DNA from: Actinobacteria bacterium UBA3120
GTDB taxonomy: Bacteria > Actinomycetota > Actinomycetes > S36-B12
Length of the DNA stretch: 8,873 nt
Assembly: GCA_002365735.1 (NCBI GenBank)
Contig: DEZY01000160.1
Span: forward strand, 1-8,873
Direction: 5' to 3'
Under the pieces are notes generated by a model, which had not been told where the DNA came from, searched no databases, and saw nothing but the letters and a program-made list of their open reading frames with translations. Positions 1-6,910 of this stretch are shown in pieces (the stretch's first letter is position 1; each line of letters starts with the position of its first letter). The translations under genes and the position numbers were made by a program.

Positions 1-599
1 ATCCCCGCCAGCCCATCACTTGGATCGCCGCGTAGAGCAGCCATGGCCAAGTAGTCGGCCGGACACACCCCGTACTTCGCCTCGATGGCCGCTGGACCCA
101 GAATCGGCCATCCCTCGACGCCGCCGCTGACTTGGAGAACAAGTGACACGCGTTCATTGACGACTTGAATCAGGTCACGATCACTCGTTACGACAAGGCA
201 ACGCGCTCCAGATTGTTGCGTCAGCGAAGCAATGACATCGTCGGCTTCAAAACCGTCGACTCCGGCTCTGGCGATGCCGAAAGCGTCCAGAATCTCGGCG
301 ATGGCTTCTATTTGTGGAGGCAGCGTGTCCGGGGCATCTTCTCCACCCTGATCCGACTCAACCCGGTGGGTTTTGTAGCTGGGCAACAGTTCCACCCGCC
401 ATTGCGGTCGCCAGTCGTTGTCCCAGGCGGCAACAAGCCCGCTGGGTCGGTGGATCACAATCAGTTTGGTCAGCATGGCCAAGAAGCCACGCACTGCATT
501 GTGGGGACTGCCATCAGGTGCCGTCATCTTCTGCGGCAGCGCATAGAACGCTCGGTAATACAGGGTCGCGGTATCAAGAATCAAAAGTGGTCCACTCAC
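1..599 (-). CDS. 5'-3' exonuclease (PolA N-terminal-domain type), 3' end cut by window edge
   Basis: Reading the minus strand from a GTG at 599-597 gives 199 codons that stay open to the window edge, so the C-terminus is missing. The protein matches the FEN/PolA 5'-3' exonuclease family, which removes RNA primers and flaps at the metal-bound active site. Visible motifs in order: LLILDTATLYYRAFYALP at the N-terminus (D9 is the expected metal ligand), AAWDND (D60), FEADDVIASL (118 on, acidic cluster), TSDRDLIQ (D140, D142) and GDPSDGLAG at 191-199, the end of the second acidic cluster leading into the helix-three-turn-helix DNA clamp. The usual form of the last motif is GDPSDNIPG. The GTG start is fixed by an in-frame TAG eight codons upstream with no other start codon between. 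Actinobacteria carry such a stand-alone exonuclease besides full PolA (Rv2090 in M. tuberculosis, next to and divergent from an M24 peptidase, from memory). Full-length PolA cannot be excluded because the rest is not in view. Confidence 0.9.
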   Translation of the reverse strand, partial: MSGPLLILDTATLYYRAFYALPQKMTAPDGSPHNAVRGFLAMLTKLIVIHRPSGLVAAWDNDWRPQWRVELLPSYKTHRVESDQGGEDAPDTLPPQIEAIAEILDAFGIARAGVDGFEADDVIASLTQQSGARCLVVTSDRDLIQVVNERVSLVLQVSGGVEGWPILGPAAIEAKYGVCPADYLAMAALRGDPSDGLAG

Positions 600-605
600 G
601 GCGAA

Positions 606-611
606 AGTATG
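606..611 (-). promoter_or_regulatory. -10-like element for the exonuclease, leaderless start
   Basis: On the minus strand the hexamer CATACT (ANNNT pattern), preceded by an extended -10 TGC, lies exactly six bases before the GTG start. Transcription would begin at or next to the start codon, and no Shine-Dalgarno sequence is visible. No -35 consensus is seen. This is inference from spacing. Confidence 0.5.
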
Positions 612-621
612 GCATCCGGGC

Positions 622-627
622 TAATCT
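622..627 (+). promoter_or_regulatory. -10 element for the peptidase-to-fxsA operon, leaderless start
   Basis: TAATCT (TANNNT) ends seven bases before the ATG at 635. The expected transcription start is the base before the ATG or the A itself. There is no purine-rich ribosome site in the 35-bp gap, which supports a leaderless mRNA for the first gene of the operon. A -35 hexamer would fall at about 599-604, over the start codon of the divergent exonuclease, and does not match TTGACA. Confidence 0.55.
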
Positions 628-634
628 GTACTAC

Positions 635-1750
635 ATGCCTGCGACATCGGACTACACGGAGCGAATAACCCAAGCGCAAGTACACATGCAAGAACTCGGC
701 CTCGAGCTCATGCTCGTCACTCCAGGGGCGGATCTACGCTACTTGATCGGCTACAACGCGATCCCGCTCGAGCGCATCACCGCCTTGGTGATTCGACCCC
801 ACGCAGAACCTTTTTTGCTCGTACCCCGCTTGGAGGTATCAACGGCGATGGCGAGTCCATTTGGTGATCTGGGCTGGGAAGTAGTCGGTTGGGGCGAAAG
901 TGCGAACCCATACGAGATCATTGGGCAAAGATCTGGGTTTGACGGAGGAAGAGTTGCCGTCGACAACCACATGTGGGCTGAACGAGTTCTTAAAATTTCA
1001 GAGAATTTTCCGGGTGCCACAATTGAATTAGCAGCACCCATCATTAGTGCGATCCGTATTATCAAAACCCCCACCGAGTTGAACTTCCTGCGGGTTGCAG
1101 CTGCAGCAATTGACCGGGTACACGCTCAAATCCCGAACGTCCTGCGCGTTGGACGTACCGAAGAGGAAGTCGGCAAAGATATTGCGGACCTGATTTTGTC
1201 CGAAGGACATTCCCGTGTTGATTTCGTGATTGTTGCCTCCGGCCCCAACGGGGCGAGTCCCCACCATGAACTCAGTGACCGAGTCATCCAATCGGGGGAG
1301 CCGGTAGTAGTCGATATTGGTGGGACGATGCCCAGTGGCTACTGCAGCGACTGCACTCGGACTTACTCGATGGGCGACCCGGGGGAGCAATTCAGACAGC
1401 GCTATTCGATCTTGCAAATGGCACAGGAACTCTCCACGCACGCCGTAGCCCATGGCGCGGTGAGTCACGATATTGATGCAGCGGGACGCAACGAACTGGC
1501 GAAACATGGTCTCGGGGAGTATTTCATTCACCGAACCGGTCATGGGATCGGATTGGAGACGCACGAGGAACCGTATCTGGGTGAAAATAATCAAACCGTG
1601 ATCCAGAACAATATGATTTTCAGTATCGAGCCGGGTTTCTACATCGAAGGTGTTCACGGCGCGAGGATCGAAGACATAGTGATCTGCACCCCAGATGGCC
1701 CCGAGTCGGTAAACAAGCAAACCCGTGATCTTGTAATTATCGGGAGCTAG
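635..1750 (+). CDS. M24 family metallopeptidase (Xaa-Pro dipeptidase/aminopeptidase type)
   Basis: A 371-residue cytoplasmic peptidase of the pita-bread fold, expected to cleave an N-terminal residue before proline using two divalent metals. The N-terminal creatinase-like domain covers about residues 8-140 and the catalytic domain about 148-371. All five metal ligands are present: D227 (VVVDIGG), D239 (YCSDCTRTY), H303 (HRTGHGIG), E332 (FSIEPGFY) and E346 (ARIEDIV). H210 in ASPHH and H310 in ETHEEP are the usual substrate-side histidines. I chose the ATG at 635. The frame is open further upstream, but those residues look like no protein and lie antisense to the exonuclease, while TAATCT sits seven bases before this ATG. 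It is first in a tight six-gene run; the next gene begins after three bases. The M. tuberculosis relative is usually labelled PepE (Rv2089c), not the unrelated E. coli PepE. Exact dipeptide preference cannot be read from sequence. Confidence 0.9.
   Translation: MPATSDYTERITQAQVHMQELGLELMLVTPGADLRYLIGYNAIPLERITALVIRPHAEPFLLVPRLEVSTAMASPFGDLGWEVVGWGESANPYEIIGQRSGFDGGRVAVDNHMWAERVLKISENFPGATIELAAPIISAIRIIKTPTELNFLRVAAAAIDRVHAQIPNVLRVGRTEEEVGKDIADLILSEGHSRVDFVIVASGPNGASPHHELSDRVIQSGEPVVVDIGGTMPSGYCSDCTRTYSMGDPGEQFRQRYSILQMAQELSTHAVAHGAVSHDIDAAGRNELAKHGLGEYFIHRTGHGIGLETHEEPYLGENNQTVIQNNMIFSIEPGFYIEGVHGARIEDIVICTPDGPESVNKQTRDLVIIGS
1742..1746 (+). promoter_or_regulatory. Ribosome binding site for the acyl-CoA dehydrogenase
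   Basis: GGGAG inside the last codons of the peptidase gene lies seven bases before the ATG at 1754. It supports that start and initiation within the polycistronic message. Confidence 0.6.
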
Positions 1751-1753
1751 TAC

Positions 1754-2932
1754 ATGTTGAATTGGACCGGAACTAGCGTCTCCCGGCTCGTATCGACCCA
1801 GCGGGACTCCGATTTGCTGACCTTGACGCAGGACTTTGCCCACGAGCAGCTTGCACCGGTCGCTGCCGACTGCGAAGAACGGGAGGAATTCCCGCGTGCG
1901 CTAATCCGGGAGCTCGGAGCATTGGGACTGCTCACATTGCCGTACTCCGAGATTATCTTGAAAGATCAAGATGCAAAAGTCCCGTACACCGTCTCGCTCC
2001 AAGTCCTAGAAGAAATATCGCGCGCCTGGCTTACCGTGGGCATGAGCATGAGTGTCCACCACTTGGCCTGCGCCCCGCTGATCAAATTTGGGACTGCGGG
2101 GCAAAAGGAACGCTGGCAGGACACGATCCTTAGCGGCACGACGCTAGGTGCGTATTGTTTGAGTGAACCCGACTCCGGGTCCGACGCTGCAGCAATGACC
2201 ACTCGGGCCGTTAAAGAGGGTGACACTTACCGAATCAATGGAACAAAGGCATGGATTACGCATGCCGGAATAGCGGATTTCTACACGGTCATGGTGCGTA
2301 CGGGAAATGAGAAAACGCGTGGAATATCGTGCTTTTTTGTTCCTGCTGACACGCCAGGGCTTGAGTTCGGACCACCTGAGCACAAGATGGGCGGAAACGC
2401 GTCACCCACGGGACTAGTTCACCTCAAGGACGTCGTGCTTACCAGTGAACATCTGATTGGCCAAGAAGGTCAAGGATTCCCCATCGCACTTGCCAGCCTG
2501 GACGTCGGCCGGCTTGGTATTGCGGCCGGTTCAGTGGGCCTAGCCCAGGCAGCATTAGATGCCGCGCTCACCTACTCGGGTGATCGAGAGCAATTTGGTC
2601 ACACTATTGATCAGTTCCAAGGTGTTGCTTTCATGCTGGCGGACATGGCAACGGCCATTGCGACGGCTCGCAGCACCTATCTTGATGCAGCCCAGCGGCT
2701 CGACCACAACTTTGATTACGGTTCGCTAGCGGCTATTTCTAAGTTGGCCGCATCTGATGCAGCCATGAAAGTCACCACAGACGCAGTGCAAATTTTTGGC
2801 GCGAACGGGTACACGAAGGACTATCCCGTGGAGCGCTACATGCGTGAGGCGAAGGTTCTCCAAATTGTTGAAGGAACTAGTCAGATTCAACGAGTGGTGA
2901 TTTCTCGGGCCTTGTCAAAGCATGTGGATTAA
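1754..2932 (+). CDS. Acyl-CoA dehydrogenase family flavoprotein
   Basis: A 392-residue FAD enzyme expected to form a 2,3-double bond in a short or branched acyl-CoA and pass electrons to ETF. The N-terminal helical domain runs to about 130, the beta domain to about 240, then the C-terminal four-helix domain. FAD/substrate motifs seen: YCLSEPDSGSD (134-144), KAWITHAG (165-172), DREQFG (R278, FAD phosphates) and QIFGANGY (346-353). The catalytic base is E373 in IVEGTSQIQR, the position used by short-chain, butyryl and glutaryl-type enzymes rather than by the isovaleryl/long-chain group. Length is normal (about 380). The stretch at residues 62-78, where most relatives have a PEEYGG-type motif, is unusual and lacks the glycine pair. 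Start ATG has a GGGAG site. The stop overlaps the next ATG by one base (TAATG), implying coupled translation. Substrate is unknown; there is no CoA ligase, thiolase, hydratase or ETF gene nearby. Confidence 0.92.
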   Translation: MLNWTGTSVSRLVSTQRDSDLLTLTQDFAHEQLAPVAADCEEREEFPRALIRELGALGLLTLPYSEIILKDQDAKVPYTVSLQVLEEISRAWLTVGMSMSVHHLACAPLIKFGTAGQKERWQDTILSGTTLGAYCLSEPDSGSDAAAMTTRAVKEGDTYRINGTKAWITHAGIADFYTVMVRTGNEKTRGISCFFVPADTPGLEFGPPEHKMGGNASPTGLVHLKDVVLTSEHLIGQEGQGFPIALASLDVGRLGIAAGSVGLAQAALDAALTYSGDREQFGHTIDQFQGVAFMLADMATAIATARSTYLDAAQRLDHNFDYGSLAAISKLAASDAAMKVTTDAVQIFGANGYTKDYPVERYMREAKVLQIVEGTSQIQRVVISRALSKHVD

Positions 2933-4575
2933 TGTCTCAACTCACCCTGATTACACACGCAGTGATCTATTCGCACAGCAGTCCTCATGCCACAGCCCTT
3001 CTTATTGATGGCGCAGAGATCGTGTGGATCGGGGACCACGAGGCAGCTCGGGCTCTTGAGGGTCTAGCTCACACTGTCATTGATGCGGGGGGACATTTTG
3101 TCGCGCCAGGTTTCGTCGACGCCCACGTCCATGCGACAAGCACCGGAATCATGCTCGGCGGGTTAGATCTCACGCAAGTCACACACAAAAAGGAATTCCT
3201 TGACTTACTTTCGGACTACGCAAAACATGTCAATGGCGCCACGATTCTGGGTCACGGTTGGGATCAGAGCAATTGGATGGACCCGGAACTTCCCACTAGG
3301 GCAGAAATCGATCGAGCCACCTGGGGCAGTGTCGTCTATCTGAGTCGGATCGATGTTCACTCAGCATTGGTCTCCAACTCATTGATCGCCCAATTCCCCG
3401 AGGTCAAATTTTTGGCAGGCTACGGAGAAGGCGTTGTTACCCAATTAGCCCACGGTGCATTACGCAAATTTGCCCTGGGATCCATCACTCATTCACAACG
3501 TAGTACGGCACAAGAATTGTTTTTGGATCATGTGCTGAGTCAGGGGATCGTCGGCGTACACGAGATGGCAGGTCCACACATCAGTAGCTACTCTGATGCC
3601 TTGTCCTTGCAGCAGTTGTCATCCGGATCCAAGTTCCCGCAAGTGGCGATTTACTGGGGCGAACTGCTCAGCGAGGAAAGCCTCAATATTGTGCGCGAAT
3701 TAAAAGCAATTGGTGCAGCAGGAGACCTGTTCATTGATGGTGCGCTTGGTTCACACACCGCTTTTCTGCACGAGGCTTACTCTGATGAACCACAGACCAC
3801 AGGCGCCGGCTACCTCACGGCTGAACAGGTCGCAGACCACCTGAAAGCGTGTACCAAGGCCGGGATCCAGGGCGGCTTTCATGTAATCGGTGACCAAGCC
3901 TGTGAAATTGCCCTGAGGGGCGCGCGACTGGCCGCCGGGCCAACACCGGATCTGGAGTTTCACAGTCTTCGACACCGACTCGAACATGCTGAGATGCTTT
4001 CTGAATCAGGGATTACGGAACTAGGCGCACTGGGCATGACCGCCAGCATGCAACCGCTTTTTGATGCATGGTGGGGGAGTCCGGGTGGGATGTATGAATC
4101 TCGCCTTGGTAGGCGTGCCCACCACATGAATCGATGGGGGAGCCTGCAGGCCAATGACGCTGCTGTCTGCTTTTCATCAGATTCCCCGGTGACGCCCAAC
4201 ACGCCGTGGCGTGCCGTACATGCGGCGATGAACCACCACAACCCACAGGAACGCATCAGCGCAAGTGCGGCATTCGCGGCGCACACCCGTGCAGGCTGGC
4301 GAGCACTCGGAGCACAATTTGATTCCTATGGCGTGATCGAGGTGGGAGCGCCCGCGCATTTAGCCATCTGGCATGTCCCGGAAAGTGAAGGTGAGTTGCC
4401 AGGTTCACGATCGGCTCAGCAGGGTGCACAATCTGGGTCGGCAATTGCGGTGTTACCTGATCTGGGCAGTTCACGTGAACCCGAGATTCCGGTGAGTGTG
4501 TGTACGATCGTAAATGGCATGGTTTCTTACACGGGCGAAGATTTCGCAGATCGGATCAGTACCTATGCCCAATAA
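2932..4575 (+). CDS. YtcJ-type amidohydrolase (amidohydrolase family 3)
   Basis: A 547-residue metal-dependent hydrolase of the amidohydrolase superfamily. A short beta-sandwich half (1-60) leads into the TIM barrel at APGFVDAHVH, where H65 and H67 form the HxH metal motif. Further hallmarks are ILGHGWDQSNW (105-115), SRIDVHSALVSN (H143), DGALGSHTA (269-277), GFHVIGDQA (H317), HRLEHAEML (H352) and SSDSPVTPNTPW (catalytic-type D417, 415-426). The C-terminal half of the sandwich resumes at YGVIEVGAPAHLAIW (466-480) and VCTIVNGMVSY (523-533). Between these lies a glycine/serine-rich segment (about 484-520) that looks like an insertion. There is no signal peptide, so the enzyme is cytoplasmic. 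The start overlaps the stop of the dehydrogenase by one base with only a weak GGA upstream, so ribosome re-initiation is likely. As I recall it, related genes sit before lnt/ppm1 in other actinobacteria. Substrates of YtcJ-like enzymes are mostly undefined; I assign none. Confidence 0.9.
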   Translation: MSQLTLITHAVIYSHSSPHATALLIDGAEIVWIGDHEAARALEGLAHTVIDAGGHFVAPGFVDAHVHATSTGIMLGGLDLTQVTHKKEFLDLLSDYAKHVNGATILGHGWDQSNWMDPELPTRAEIDRATWGSVVYLSRIDVHSALVSNSLIAQFPEVKFLAGYGEGVVTQLAHGALRKFALGSITHSQRSTAQELFLDHVLSQGIVGVHEMAGPHISSYSDALSLQQLSSGSKFPQVAIYWGELLSEESLNIVRELKAIGAAGDLFIDGALGSHTAFLHEAYSDEPQTTGAGYLTAEQVADHLKACTKAGIQGGFHVIGDQACEIALRGARLAAGPTPDLEFHSLRHRLEHAEMLSESGITELGALGMTASMQPLFDAWWGSPGGMYESRLGRRAHHMNRWGSLQANDAAVCFSSDSPVTPNTPWRAVHAAMNHHNPQERISASAAFAAHTRAGWRALGAQFDSYGVIEVGAPAHLAIWHVPESEGELPGSRSAQQGAQSGSAIAVLPDLGSSREPEIPVSVCTIVNGMVSYTGEDFADRISTYAQ

Positions 4576-6115
4576 TGTGATGGGCACCGCGGTGCGTCTT
4601 CTTTTGGCTGTGCTGTCGGGTTGGCTACTTGCCTTGGCGTACCCGACACCGGGCCAATGGTGGTGGGCACCGATTTCGGTTGCGATCTTTTCGGCCTTGG
4701 CGTGGAATCAGACGAAGAAACTAGGTGCAATAACTGGTTTCCTTTATGGGTTCGCAGCATTTCTCGCGCAACACACGTGGCTCACGGTGGTGGGCGTGGA
4801 CGCAACATGGATTCTGTCGTTCTACTTGGCCATTTGGATCGGTGCTATCGGAACCGTGATTTCGATCATTTCCAGGGCGATTACTCGAAAGGCGATTCCT
4901 TGGCCGATCGGCCTCTTGGCGATCAGTTCAGTCTGGGTCCTAGAAGAGTTCCTCCGTGGGCGGTATCCATTCGGTGGGTATCCGTGGGCTCGATTGGCAT
5001 TTAGTCAGGCGGACTCACCCCTTGCCTTCTGGTCACGGATCGGTGGAATCCCGTGGTTGAGTTTCGTGGTGGTCGCAATTGCCGTAGCCTGCGTGGCCAT
5101 TTTCTTTATGGCGTCGATGCGGGCCAAGGCCACACTCGTACTTTTTATTGTTGCCTGTTTTCTCATTCCGATTACTCTGAGCATTACATCAAGTTTGACG
5201 GGTGCGAACGGGCCTGATTCAACAATTGCAATCGGTGTGGTGCAAGGCGGAACTCCCCAGACCGGCATGGGTGCGATGGATGTGCGGCGGGCAGTTCTTG
5301 ACAATCACGTAAAGCAGACCATCGAGCTTGCCCAGAAGGTGCAGCGCGGAGAGGAACCCCAGCCAGAGATAGTGATTTGGCCGGAGAACTCCTCAGACCT
5401 TGATCCCTTCGTTGAAGCGGATGCGGCGGCGTTGATTGATCAGGCGGCGAAGGCAATTGGTGTACCTATCCTTGTGGGTGCAGTGGTCGAGTCTAAGACT
5501 GATCCGCAGAACGAGGTGTACAACATGGGGATCCTCTGGGATCCAATTACTGGTCCCGGTGACACCTATATCAAGAACGCGCCGGTGCCATTTGGCGAAT
5601 TTATTCCCTTTCGGAGTATTTTGACTCAGCTGATTTCGCGCTATGAGCGGGTTCCCAGAGATTTCGCTCATGGCACCGAACCAGGAATATTCACCGTTAA
5701 TGGAGTAACCCTGGGTGATTTGATTTGTTTTGAAGTCGCCGTGGATCCAGTCGTGAATCGAGTGATCAACGAGGGCGCGCAGCTGTTGGTGGTTCAAACG
5801 AACAATGCAACGTATGCGGGTACAGCCCTTCCGCAACAGCAGTTGCAGATTGAGCGGCTGCGAGCAATTGAAAACGATCGCACGGTTGTGGTTGCTGCAA
5901 CCACCGGTATCAGCGCGCGCATCACACCTGATGGCAGTGTCGATCCGATTATTGAAGACGGCGAGGTGGGATCATTTGTTGTGGAGGTGTTACCACACTC
6001 GAATCTGACGCCGGCGGCACGATTCGGTCCCTACGTCGAGTTGCTGCTGTGCGCATTGGTTGTCGGAGTTCTGGTGTTTATCCCGATCCGTGAACGACGT
6101 AGGCGAAGCAGTTAG
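4565..6115 (+). CDS. lnt: Apolipoprotein N-acyltransferase
   Basis: A 516-residue integral membrane enzyme that transfers an acyl chain from a phospholipid to the N-terminal cysteine of diacylated lipoproteins. Residues 1-206 hold about six to seven hydrophobic segments (about 8-26, 33-48, 54-75, 82-105, 112-130, 163-181, 188-206). A nitrilase-like domain covers about 220-475, and a last membrane helix lies at 488-508 before a basic tail ERRRRSS. The Glu-Lys-Cys triad is intact: E274 in VIWPENSS, K337 in YIKNAPVPFGEF and C388 in DLICFEVAVD. The start is uncertain. ATG 4565 overlaps the amidohydrolase by 11 nt and has GGA nine bases upstream; GTG 4577 or ATG 4580 would start just past that stop; a further ATG at 4514 adds 17 residues with no membrane or family character and no ribosome site. 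The gene is followed after nine bases by ppm1. In M. tuberculosis the two are a single fused protein; here they are separate. Confidence 0.93.
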   Translation: MPNNVMGTAVRLLLAVLSGWLLALAYPTPGQWWWAPISVAIFSALAWNQTKKLGAITGFLYGFAAFLAQHTWLTVVGVDATWILSFYLAIWIGAIGTVISIISRAITRKAIPWPIGLLAISSVWVLEEFLRGRYPFGGYPWARLAFSQADSPLAFWSRIGGIPWLSFVVVAIAVACVAIFFMASMRAKATLVLFIVACFLIPITLSITSSLTGANGPDSTIAIGVVQGGTPQTGMGAMDVRRAVLDNHVKQTIELAQKVQRGEEPQPEIVIWPENSSDLDPFVEADAAALIDQAAKAIGVPILVGAVVESKTDPQNEVYNMGILWDPITGPGDTYIKNAPVPFGEFIPFRSILTQLISRYERVPRDFAHGTEPGIFTVNGVTLGDLICFEVAVDPVVNRVINEGAQLLVVQTNNATYAGTALPQQQLQIERLRAIENDRTVVVAATTGISARITPDGSVDPIIEDGEVGSFVVEVLPHSNLTPAARFGPYVELLLCALVVGVLVFIPIRERRRRSS

Positions 6116-6117
6116 GG
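6114..6117 (+). promoter_or_regulatory. Ribosome binding site for ppm1
   Basis: AGGG overlaps the lnt stop codon and lies seven bases before the GTG at 6125. It supports the non-ATG start and translation as a protein separate from Lnt. Confidence 0.55.
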
Positions 6118-6124
6118 TAATCGA

Positions 6125-6910
6125 GTGAGCGCACTTCCGGAGCCGGTGAATCCTGCACTTGGCCGAATCTTGGTCATTATTCCGACGTATAACGAACTAG
6201 ATGCGCTGCCCAAAATCCTGGCACGCGTTCAGGGCAGTGTTCCGGCCGCCGAGATGTTGATCGTGGACGACAACTCGCCAGATGGGACCGGCAAGGTCGC
6301 GGATGAGTGGGCGAGCGAGCACGCGGAAATTCACGTTATGCATCGAATGGGTAAGGGCGGGCTGGGCGCTGCTTACCTCGCTGGGTTTGCTTGGGGTCTG
6401 CAACAGGGGTTTGATGTTCTAGTCGAAATGGATGCAGACGGCTCACATCAACCTGAGCAACTTCCCTCATTGCTCGCGGCCTTGGAATACTCCGACCTTG
6501 TCCTTGGCTCTCGTTGGGTCGACGGGGGTGGCACTGAAAATTGGTCTAGGAATCGTCAGTTGCTGTCTAAGGGTGGGAACTATTACACAAAGGTTATGCT
6601 CGGAATCAATATTGAAGATGCCACAGGTGGATACCGGGTGTTCACGGCGAAGGCATTGCGCGCCCTCGACCTCCACGAAGTCGCATCCCAGGGTTATTGC
6701 TTCCAGGTTGATCTTGCTTGGCGTGCCATGCAGCGCGGATTGGTGGTTACTGAAGTTCCCATTACTTTCGTTGAGCGAGAAGTGGGAACTAGTAAAATGA
6801 GCCGGAAAATTGTCGTTGAAGCGCTCTGGCGAGTAACCATGTGGGGGCTTGACCGCCGCGTGCATAAAGCAAGGGGATTGTTGACAAAGGGTAGAGAGTC
6901 TGGCAAATGA
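6125..6910 (+). CDS. ppm1: Polyprenol-phosphate mannosyltransferase (dolichol-phosphate mannose synthase type, GT2)
   Basis: A 261-residue cytosolic-face glycosyltransferase that moves mannose from GDP-mannose to polyprenyl phosphate. The product feeds protein O-mannosylation and, in mycolata, mannolipids. The GT-A fold shows in order VIIPTYNE (17-24), VDDNSPDGT (47-55, nucleotide binding), the metal-binding DAD at 103-105 in MDADGSHQP, LGSRWVDGG (127-135), DATGGYRVF (165-173) and FVEREVGTSKMS (215-226, acceptor-side loop). There is no hydrophobic helix at the C-terminus, as expected for the actinobacterial type, which relies on a membrane partner; Lnt supplies this in mycobacteria. The start is GTG at 6125 with AGGG seven bases upstream. 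The gene follows lnt after nine bases and overlaps fxsA by four (ATGA). General family-2 membership is certain; the DPM function is strongly supported by motif and context. Confidence 0.93.
   Translation: MSALPEPVNPALGRILVIIPTYNELDALPKILARVQGSVPAAEMLIVDDNSPDGTGKVADEWASEHAEIHVMHRMGKGGLGAAYLAGFAWGLQQGFDVLVEMDADGSHQPEQLPSLLAALEYSDLVLGSRWVDGGGTENWSRNRQLLSKGGNYYTKVMLGINIEDATGGYRVFTAKALRALDLHEVASQGYCFQVDLAWRAMQRGLVVTEVPITFVEREVGTSKMSRKIVVEALWRVTMWGLDRRVHKARGLLTKGRESGK

Noticed and set aside
314..634. Upstream extension of the peptidase to an ATG at 314
   Set aside because: The 107 extra residues lie antisense to the exonuclease, are Arg/Ser/His-rich without fold character, and the family N-terminus fits the ATG at 635.
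165..668. Plus-strand open frame over the exonuclease region
   Set aside because: The minus strand here encodes an exonuclease with all expected acidic motifs; the plus frame has no recognisable protein character and runs across the divergent promoter gap.
1028..1843. 271-codon open frame on the minus strand across the peptidase end and dehydrogenase start
   Set aside because: It is antisense to two genes with complete catalytic motifs, crosses their junction, and its translation has no family-like motif. It is a shadow of codon bias.
1937..1987. Frameshift in the acyl-CoA dehydrogenase
   Set aside because: Neither other frame supplies the missing motif and the flanking parts are in the same frame, so divergence is more likely.
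6881..6886. Perfect -35-like TTGACA near the end of ppm1, as a possible internal promoter for fxsA
   Set aside because: At 17-bp spacing the downstream hexamer is CAAATG, with no good -10, and fxsA already has a ribosome site and a four-base overlap with ppm1.
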